The notes under the pieces were generated by a model that saw only the letters and a list, made by a program, of their open reading frames with translations, was not told the DNA's origin and ran no database searches. 64,000 nucleotides of DNA from Penium margaritaceum (taxonomy: Eukaryota > Streptophyta > Zygnematophyceae > Desmidiales > Peniaceae). The position numbers and the translations under genes are program-made. The stretch is taken from positions 17,551 to 81,550 of the forward strand of contig SZWC01008627.1 in NCBI GenBank assembly GCA_023375785.1. The letters are read 5' to 3'. This document shows positions 56,301 to 64,000 of the stretch, piece by piece; position 1 is the first letter of the stretch, and each line of letters opens with the position of its first letter.

Positions 56301-57171
56301 CCATTCAGTTGTAATGTGCACATAGCATGCACACATTGTTTAAGCATCGCAAAAAGCCTCAAAGGAGTCACACCCCTTCTTGTTTTCCTCACTCTCAAGA
56401 TCAATGAGGCAACTACAGAAGTGATTTTTTTTTCTAGGCTACTATGGTGGCCCACCTACATGGTAAAAACTTACATTATCTTAAGCTCCCAAGGTTGACA
56501 CAGTTACGCAGTAGAAACAAACTATTTTTGTGTTGCCACAGTCAGCACGTGGTTTAAGCTAAGTCCGTAAGCCATGAATTCCGCCACTAGGCAGCGTATC
56601 ATGCTTAGGAAAACAGAAACAAAGACAAAAAGTAAGGGGGAGACAGGAAGTTGCGCACCACCCAAAAGGTGAGGGGGAGGGGAGAGTGGTAGCTCTAGTA
56701 TAGAGCTTTTAGCCCTAAACACTCCTTCCAAATTTCTGTTTTTGTCTCTTTTATCTTCAGGCCTGTGTTGGCCACTTCTTGATCTCTCTTGATGCACTTT
56801 TTCCTTCTGCTCTAAGGATGTGAGAGTCCTTGGTCGTAGGAAGCAGCACTCGTCCAATTTTTGGTTGAAAAAGGAAGGAGAGAAACTTCAAAATGGGGGG
56901 ACAGTTTGTGGTTTTGGGGGTGTGAATTCTCTAACCCGTCCACAAAAACCCAGGAAGATCCTTGCAAAATAGGACAGGTTGAGAGGATTTGGGACATACA
57001 AAAAATCTGCCAAAAAGTTTTGAATTCAATTTACAGTGCTAAAAACTACTAGGTTGCAATCCTGACCACCCTCTTGCATTTTTACTGTTGTTGTAGCTGC
57101 AGACCACATTCTATCCATGCTTTCAATGTGATCATTGTCATGCAGCTGATTGTGAGGGTCTTTGTGATGGT
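56301..57171. other. Chromovirus copy 2 leader and gag start region, no clear frame
   Basis: About 0.87 kb between recognisable gag and the 5' LTR. No open frame or motif is recognised. A GGGGGAG-rich patch lies near 56,635-56,690. By position this would be the untranslated leader and gag N-terminus. Confidence 0.4.
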
Positions 57172-57941
57172 TGAGTTCAGCTCCTACACGGAAGTCGTCA
57201 ACAAAGTTCGCTGAATGGCATCCAAATCTTGTTGGAGGGGTTTTTCCCTGGGCATCAACGACTCTTGCAAGGAGACTCTAATACTCCTAGTCTTTGGATG
57301 CCCATTTCATTTTCACCTTGCCCCATCCATCCAGTTCCTAATCAAGGCATGTCTTAGAATAAACTAGTGACTTCAATGGTAAAACATTGGTCTACACTAA
57401 ACAAGATTAAAATCTGTTTCTAGTACGTTGTTGTGAAATCCTCGAGTGCAAGGCACCTTGTTGATTTTGTGGCGACATTGCTCTCTTCTCTCTTGCACCA
57501 TGGAATGTTATTTTCCCTCCTCTCACTGTTCTCATGAGGCAAGGAGATGGTGAGGATAAGGACTCGATGCCATAGGCATTGGCCCTTGAGGCCTTGCACC
57601 CTCCTAGCTGACGATCGAGCGACCCAGTCGATCAAAAGCCAGGAAATAACCGGCCGCTCACCTAACTAGTCTTTAGCCGTCTTGCCAGCCGGCTTTTTCT
57701 TGGCCAACAGCTAGCGAAGGGCTGGTCACCAACCATCCTCGTTGTGGCAAATGGTGGTGTCCAACCACCACATGTTTGAGAGAAGAGAGGGTAGGACTCG
57801 CTCTCTCGCTACTAGTATTGATCTTTTCATACTTTTTTGTTGAGATATTGACTGAGCTAGACTGTTTCAAAAATACATTCCTTATAATTTATGAAACCAA
57901 TTGTTTTTTGGGCTATTGTTTTGGATCAGCTTTTGACAACA
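57172..57941 (-). repeat. Chromovirus copy 2, 5' LTR
   Basis: 770 bp. The left end TGAGTTCAGCTCC aligns with TGTGTCTCTAGCTCC of the other LTR, and the right end is TTGACAACA. The hairpin near 57,745-57,785 has GGTGGT and AACCACC arms. Confidence 0.72.
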
Positions 57942-58594
57942 TTCATTCACACATGTCACTTTGCTCGGGGGCCTTGGACAAAAATTATGTTCCATTGTTG
58001 TTTTTGCTCTTATTCTTACCCGCTCGGCAGTTCTAAAAAATTTCATGAAAACATACACACAACTAATTCATAACTTCTCATGTGTCCCATTTCCTCATAT
58101 TGTCTTTTTCTTGGCACTTTCTACCCGTGAACCATCTAGGTTCTTCCTAGCGTAAAAAATAGCTAGCCTTCTTGCTTTCCTGGTGGTCAGTTGTCATACT
58201 GAAGCTTTTTTCTGGGGACGGCTGTGTCATGCGGATGCGATGTTTTAGAAGCATGCTTGTCATTAGCTTTTTCGGAGACGAGTTGGTTTTTTTCTTGCCC
58301 GTGACTGTCACGCTGCTCGCACTGCTTATGTTTTTAGCTCACCTCATGTTGTGGATGTAATGGTATACGCAGCGGATGACCCAAACCATGCAATGAAGAA
58401 TATATCCAGATATCCCAGGTTCATAAACCAAAATCGCCAAATCCCCTCCGTCATTGGAAACATAAGCACTTGTCGCCCCCCTTTTCACCTTTTGATCGCC
58501 AAAAGCCACGTCTTAACCTTTTTATCACAAGGAAAACTGATGATGGCCCGTGCGGTACATTGTTACGTTACAATATGCCTCGACATGAGGGGTA
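57942..58594. other. Unassigned spacer between two elements
   Basis: About 650 bp. The open frames are hydrophobic (Phe/Leu/Ile-rich, for example 57,776-58,036) but show no family. No RNA or repeat is recognised. Confidence 0.5.
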
Positions 58595-58995
58595 TGTTGT
58601 AACATCATAATGTATCCCGTTTTTGTATTGAGCCATTTATGGTGTTTTTAGTATTCTTTCTAATTCTTGGAACACATCCTACATAACAGGAAGAAGACCC
58701 TCCTATCATCAGATGTCATCTTTGAATTGCTCGCATGTCTGTTTTTTAACCCCTCCTGTTAGTACCAGACGCACACGAGTCCCTAATCTTTCCGAGAGTG
58801 CATTTCTTCCATTACACAAATGGCCCACCACGTAGCCAGACCTCGATTTCCACTCCCATGGTCGAGGGAAGTTTGGCCAACTGCCCTCAACCTCCGACAA
58901 ATCTTCTCGCATCTTTGGACAACTTCAACCACTTTCCAGAACCTGTGACAGAAATTTCACGACCTTTTGGTCGACTTCTCAACGCACTGAGGCAA

Positions 58996-59162
58996 ATTGA
59001 GATTTCTACAGGTACATGTCACATCTTCACCGTCGATCCTCGAAGCCCCTCGACTTCTCGGTGGATCTTCTAAGATCTGACCACTCACAACGCAACTACA
59101 CACGGGTTTCTCGACAATCGACCCCACACCCCTGACTATGCCTCCTTTGTAACTCGGCACTT

Positions 59163-59216
<54 letters not shown>

Positions 59217-59493
59217 GTTTGATCATTTTGACACTTTTCATCCAAGTACACTTCTAATGATGAATTGCTCAACTGTCCCAGATTCTTCATCGTGTTCTGC
59301 CTTGCAACTTATACATGTTCACCATNATTGAGATTTCTACAGGTACATGTCACATCTTCACCGTCGATCCTCGAAGCTCCTCGACTTCTCGGTGGATCTT
59401 CTAAGATCTGACCACTCACAACGCAACTACACACGGGTTTCTCGACAATCGACCCCACACCCCTGACTATGCCTCCTTTGTAACTCGGCACTT

Positions 59494-59539
<46 letters not shown>

Positions 59540-59648
59540 GTTTGATCATTTTGACACTTTTCATCCAAGTACACTTCTAATGATGAATTGCTCAACTGTC
59601 CCAGATTCTTCATCGTGTTCTGCCTTGCAACTTATACATGTTCACCAT
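58996..59648. other. Assembly overlap duplicated around a single N, with different AT-repeat lengths
   Basis: 58,996-59,325 is repeated as 59,327-59,648 around one N at 59,326. The second copy is 8 bp shorter, in the AT microsatellite, and has one C/T change (GAAGCCCC versus GAAGCTCC). This fits two alleles or two noisy reads of one locus. Confidence 0.9.
59161..59216. repeat. AT dinucleotide microsatellite
   Basis: ATAT run with TACATATATACATATAT flanks, inside the gypsy-2 LTR. The second assembly copy at about 59,491-59,540 is shorter. Confidence 0.9.
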
Positions 59649-59849
59649 CTACGCTCCATTTAGCATAACACTTGGTCCTGGAGCGTAGCGGTGATGGAGA
59701 GGTATTTGATTACCTAATTCATCAGGAGGACTACATCGCACAAGCCATCAGCGCATCTTGCACATCAAGACTTTGCAGACTTTGTGACTATGACGTGAGG
59801 CAATCGAGCACATCCGATGACCAGGAGTGGATCTTTGGTGACGACTTCG

Positions 59850-61010
59850 GCGATGGGGGAGCAGAACATGCCTATGCACGTGAAACCTGAAGCAACAGCC
59901 AAAACTGGCGTGGCAGGCTATGCGGCAGCTGGAGCAACCCCTACAGCTCCAAAAACCAATCTGGTCACGGATCCAGCAGCGGGAAACCAGCTGCCTCCAC
60001 AAACAGCCTCAATGTCTATAGCAGGAGAGACAGGTGGAATTGGACGACAGGCGCAGACCAACGAGGAACTGGCAAACTGCATCTCAGCGCTCAAGGGGAT
60101 CAACAGCCATCTGCTCCAACTGCGAAATGTCGCAATGGAGGCTCCTTGTAACGCAAGCGCACGGGAAGCAGTGCTCATCAAGAGAAACACCCAACTCTCA
60201 AATGAACCCAAAATATGTCCGGCCTCACCAGAACTATTCAATCTGCCAAATTCCAAAGGACCAACGGTTCCAATGCGACTAACCAGTTTGGAGGTACAAT
60301 TCACCGCTGTTGGTTTCAACGACAAACAAAAATAGATTAACCTCGCGGCCACGCTTTCGTGTGACACGGTGTTAAAATGATGGTCTGATCTAAAGACCAT
60401 CCAACGACAGCAGGAGACCGGCAGAGCCTCATTGACGACCAATTGCGCCCGTCTCATATCACCAACCACAGGTGTCATACCCTTGGAGCAGATCAACCCA
60501 CAATGGCAAAACACACTGACGCCACCAACTGACTGGAACACTTTCTCGCGAGCAATACTCGCACAATTTGGACAGCTTAATGAGAAGTCTAATACTTGGT
60601 ACAAACTTCAACTTCTCCGTCAACAGTCCAGCATGGCAGAGTACACGCAAAGATTACGTGAGATTATCACTGGCCCAGAAATCGCCCACAACGAGCTCTG
60701 TTTTTACTACAACAACGGCCTCAAGTGAGACATCCAGCAAGCCACTGCCATTTTTGGCATTCAAAACGATTTACCACGGATGAACCTAGCAGCCAAAAGG
60801 ATTGACAGCAGTGACGAAATTGCTCAAATCTAGGAATCCTACAGCTAGCAACCTCACAATCACAATTGTCATGGGAATGGAAGAAGTCAGACGGGGGAAT
60901 CCTTGACTCCGATGGAAGTGGACACCGTCGACCAGAGAGAAACAGAAACTTGTTATGAATGTGGAAAAAATGGAAACATTGCTCCCAACTGTCGGAGCAA
61001 GTAGCAGATG
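59850..61010 (+). pseudogene. Gypsy-2 copy 2 gag remnant
   Basis: The open frame 59,817-60,335 covers an Ala/Thr-rich start, a helical segment (EELANCISALKGINSHLLQL) and a basic region. The retrotransposon gag domain continues near 60,530-60,720 with WNTFSRAILAQFG and a STWYKLQLLRQ-like stretch. A zinc-knuckle-like CYECGKNGNIAPNC lies at 60,951-60,992. Fossil. Confidence 0.78.
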
Positions 61011-61199
61011 AAAAAGGAGGGGAAGGTGTAGAAAAATGAGTCAAGAAACGAAAAAGGACAGGATTGAAAGGTGGAAATCTTGTCTATGAGGAATGATTTG
61101 CATTGAAAGATTGCAAAGGGTTTCACATATCAGGGTTCGACGAGGGGTATGAGGACAACCAACGAATGATGTCGCTCTAAAGTTCAGCCTCGAGGATGC

Positions 61200-64000
61200 A
61201 AGAGTTCTAGAACGGTACCGGCACTATTGATGGAGGAGCTTCTCACAGTTTCTGAAGCATCGTCATGGTTCACAAGCTGGGTTTACAAACCAAGCCAGGG
61301 GTGTTCCAAGGAAAAATTGTCGACGGGAAATTGCAACTACGGAGACTCTAAGAACCACTATGGCTACAAGTCGGAGATCTACGGGATGAAACTGTCTGGA
61401 GGTCATGTCCAATGGGTGGGCAGAAAGTCATTGTCAGAGGATGTTTTCTATACCAACACAATCCGCAGGTTGTCTGGAACATTGTTAATGTCTACTAGAA
61501 AATCATTGATGCCAAACGACAACTCCTGCGCGTGGGACGGAACATGACAGTGGAAGCAGCAAAGGTTGAAGCAGTAGAGGAAACCATGGTAGCCAAAAAT
61601 CGACAACCTGTGCAGCCGATACCGCTCAATGTGGCCAAACACTATATACGGCTAGGAGCCCGTAAGTGGTTTGTACACCTCGAGCCAATGAGAGAAGCGA
61701 AAGTGTCAACAGTTGACTCATTGGCCTCATCAACCTCATTGGCCTCATTGACATAAATAAATTTTGCGATGGTACCCGAAGAGTTCACACCACTCATTCA
61801 AGAGTTTGCAAGCGTCTTCCCTGACAAACTCCCAAAAACTCTACCACCTGAAGGTGACATCGACCATTGCATCAAATTGAAACCAGGTAGCTAGCCCAGA
61901 GTTTGAGGAGCCCATCGGATGAGCGATCACAAACTGACCGAACTGAAAAAGTAGCTCAACGAGAGACTCCATCAGAGATTCATGCGCCCATCCATGTTAC
62001 CATACAATGCACCAATATTCTTTGTAAAAAAAATAAAACTGGCAAAATGCAGATGTGTGTGGACTACCAGACTTTGAACGAAACTTAGATCAAGAACCGT
62101 TACCCTCTTCTCCGAGCCGATGAAATTCTTGACCAACTCTGAGGGGCTCAAATTTTCACCAAAATAGACTTACGCGGCGCTTATCACCAGATTCGCATGG
62201 CAGAATCCAACATCAAGAATATGATGTTCCGAACTCACTATGGGCATTTTGAGCTCACAGTAATGTCGTTTGGACTCAAAAATGTCCCGGCGACGTTCAT
62301 GGCAGCGATGAACAATATTTTCTGCCCGTACCTCAATGATTTTTTTGTGGTGTTCCTCGACAACATCCTGGTGTACTGCCGCACCTTGAAGGAGCATGAT
62401 GGCCATCTCCAAAAATTTCTTGAAGTTTTACAAAAAGAGAAGTTTTTTGAAAGATTCTCGAAGTGAGACATCGGTCGCTTTACGATCGAGTTTTTGGGTT
62501 ACGTCATCAACAGTCGACGGATCACCATGGATCCAAGAAAAGTGGCTTCTCAGCTTCTGCCATTAACATCGGTGCTTCATACAAGACCACATCCAAATGT
62601 AAGCACCTCCCTTTCATCTCACTCAAAAAGACGAGGAGTGGCAGTGGATAGATAGCGAACAAGAAGCGTTCACCACTTTACGGAACGCTATGACCTTGGC
62701 GCCAGCCTGACAATTAGCCAAACCAACGGCCGACTACGTCATGGCTAAGGGCGCCTGAAATTGAGGCATTGGCACAGTCCTCCTGGAAGACCATGGCAAT
62801 GGCAAACAATCAGTCGCATACATGTCGCCAAAGCTACGAGGACCGGAACTCAACTATGCCGTGCATGAGAAAGAGATGTTGGCAGTCATACATGCATTTC
62901 AAACATGGCGATGCTATCTTGAATGCCGTCAATGCAGCCAGACCACAGTCATTGTCAAACCCAATGGATGGAGTTCCTTGAATCTGGGTTCCACTACGAT
63001 ATCAAGTACCAGCTAGGCAAAATCAACCCAGTAGACACATTCAGCCGCCAATCCAATCTGATGGCTCAGACAGCAACGCTAGAGCTTTAGTGAGATATCT
63101 ATCTTGAGCATCTGTTCACACAAAGCTACGACGAGCACGGTGGATACGATAAGGCCAGCTTTTGATATGACACACCCTATTGGCGATGACGATCCACTCG
63201 CCAGGTTGTCGTTCTCCCAAGCGACGAACTCTGCCGCATGCTGCTCTAAGAGTGCTACAAGACCAGTCCAGGTGGACACTTCGGAGAAGACAAGATGGTG
63301 AAGAAGTTGACAAAACCTACAAGTGGGACAAGATAAAGTCCAACATGGCTAACCTCTGCAGATCCTACGACACGTGTTAGAGACAAAAATCCTGTCGCAC
63401 ATGGCCACCCGGACTTCTGCAACCACTCCCCATTCCGACGGAACCATGGAAAGACATCTCCGTAGACTTTCTCACAAGACTACCGGTCACACCCGAGGGA
63501 TATGATGCTATCCTCGTGGTCGTCGACACGTTTTCCACAATTTCTTACTTTTTTTTTTGGAGCAACCACTTTCACCCACGAGGGAACAGCCCAATTGTTT
63601 CAAGCAACATTGTGTGGTTACAAAGCATGCCAAGAATCATCAAAAGCGGCAGAGACGGTCAATTTACCTGTCATTTTTGGCATAGACTGATGACTCCCAA
63701 CGGCAGTCGGAGCCAGCCTTCAACAACATTTTACCTTCAAACCAACGGTCAAACCAACCAGACCAAGTAGAAACTCGAACAAATTCTTCAAACATTATGA
63801 AAACCTCATGAAATAGATTAGGTGCCAAAAATCCCGACCGTCCAAATCGCATACATATCGGTGATCCCCACCGCAACGGGTAAAACTTTGTTTGAAGTGG
63901 CTTATGGTAAGCTTCCTACCACCCTCGCAAGACTTCACAGCAAAAGCAACATTCCTGCGGTTAATGTCCAGTGCCGCAGTTTTTCCACCATCAGGAATGA
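61200..64000 (+). pseudogene. Gypsy-2 copy 2 pol remnant
   Basis: After a poorly resolved protease zone, RT is clear: a MQMCVDYQTLNE motif near 62,047, YHQIRMAES near 62,179, and HYGHFELTVMSFGLKN and FVVFLDNILVYCRTL within 62,197-62,466. RNase H follows, with NYAVHEKEMLAVIHAFQTWR at about 62,850-62,910. Integrase has a zinc-finger end near 63,340-63,385 and a core start near 63,440-63,530 (VDFLTRLPVTPEGYDAILVV). The integrase continues past the window. Fossil. Confidence 0.85.

Larger units (their letters stand above)
47555..57941 (-). mobile_element. Chromovirus copy 2 (fossil), with an internal inverted fragment
   Basis: Both LTRs are seen: 47,555-48,486 (3' LTR, with a poly-C gap) and 57,172-57,941 (5' LTR, 770 bp). 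Read right to left the parts are gag (about 56,300-54,260), protease region (about 53,500-52,890), RT (about 51,300-50,880), RNase H (about 50,650-50,000), integrase (about 49,950-49,200) and chromodomain region (about 48,960-48,705). A plus-strand chromovirus tail with LTR sits inside at about 51,390-52,798. No target duplication is visible at the outer ends. It is old, with well over ten breaks. Confidence 0.8.
58595..59670 (+). repeat. Gypsy-2 copy 2, 5' LTR
   Basis: Starts near TGTTGTAACATC and ends near GCATAACA, directly before CTTGGTCCTGGAGC, a diverged form of the tRNA-Met primer site. The span includes an assembly duplication of about 330 bp, so the true length is near 750 bp. Confidence 0.6.
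58595..64000 (+). mobile_element. Ty3/gypsy family 2, copy 2 (fossil), runs off the window
   Basis: 5' LTR about 58,595-59,670, then gag (59,850-61,010), a protease region (about 61,200-61,760), RT (about 61,780-62,520), RNase H (about 62,540-63,080) and integrase (63,100 to the window end). The order is typical of Ty3/gypsy. The right end and 3' LTR lie outside the window. It is broken, with ten or more breaks, but is better preserved than copy 1. Confidence 0.85.

Noticed and set aside
57776-58155. Hydrophobic small membrane protein frames
   Set aside because: They are short, overlap each other in different frames, are AT-rich in composition, and partly cover an LTR. No independent support.
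59918-60604. A 228-codon minus-strand open frame
   Set aside because: It is antisense to gypsy-2 gag, which is recognisable on the plus strand.
61903-62651. Intact reverse-transcriptase gene of a recent element
   Set aside because: RT motifs are clear, but the reading is broken in several places and the family looks old. It is treated as a fossil.

Overview
The window reads as nuclear DNA of a green-lineage (streptophyte-like) eukaryote, in a repeat-filled region. The evidence is: Ty1/copia and Ty3/gypsy elements of plant type, a chromodomain-bearing chromovirus, and primer sites matching plant initiator tRNA-Met at either its 3' end or its anticodon arm. I cannot name the species. I found no convincing host gene, rRNA, functional tRNA or CRISPR array. 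Almost everything recognisable is LTR-retrotransposon, and all of it is broken.

Layout. 1-230 is a TATACA-type hexanucleotide array; 230-2,680 is unassigned. 2,682-8,575 is a minus-strand chromovirus (copy 1), cut in gag by a partial LTR (8,575-8,840). 9,649-10,336 is another LTR of that family. 10,690-14,240 is an extremely pyrimidine-rich plus strand containing a poly-C-flanked gap, followed by a GCT/GCA-like trinucleotide-biased tract (14,300-15,020).

From about 15,040 to 40,780 lies one outer copia element ('copia-O') riddled with later insertions. Copia-B (15,410-28,605) sits in it. Copia-C (19,612-26,358) sits in copia-B. A solo LTR of a copia-B relative (21,811-23,050, flanked by AGGGG) sits in copia-C. 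Two copies of copia-A (29,635-34,509 and 36,009-39,948) sit further along copia-O. The nest is thus four levels deep, and LTR divergence judged by eye agrees with the insertion order. A fragment of a copia-C relative (about 40,916-43,025) follows.

A second Ty3/gypsy family ('gypsy-2') occupies about 43,590-47,554 and 58,595-64,000, the latter running off the window. Between them is chromovirus copy 2 (47,555-57,941, minus strand), which contains an oppositely oriented chromovirus tail plus LTR (about 51,390-52,798).

The most unusual signal is in the copia-A LTRs. Each carries a tRNA-like module with A and B boxes exactly 44 nt apart (start to start), as in a canonical tRNA, in the same position in every LTR. 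The same LTRs carry paired TTCnnGAA (heat-shock-element-like) sites 40 bp apart, and the element appears to use a half-tRNA-Met primer site. Other structural signals are a conserved hairpin in the chromovirus LTRs, a triple alternating palindrome, and a poly-C insertion.

Four of the five single-N positions are followed by a near-perfect repeat of the preceding 263-330 bp. These look like unmerged assembly overlaps, so the apparent duplications there should not be read as biology.
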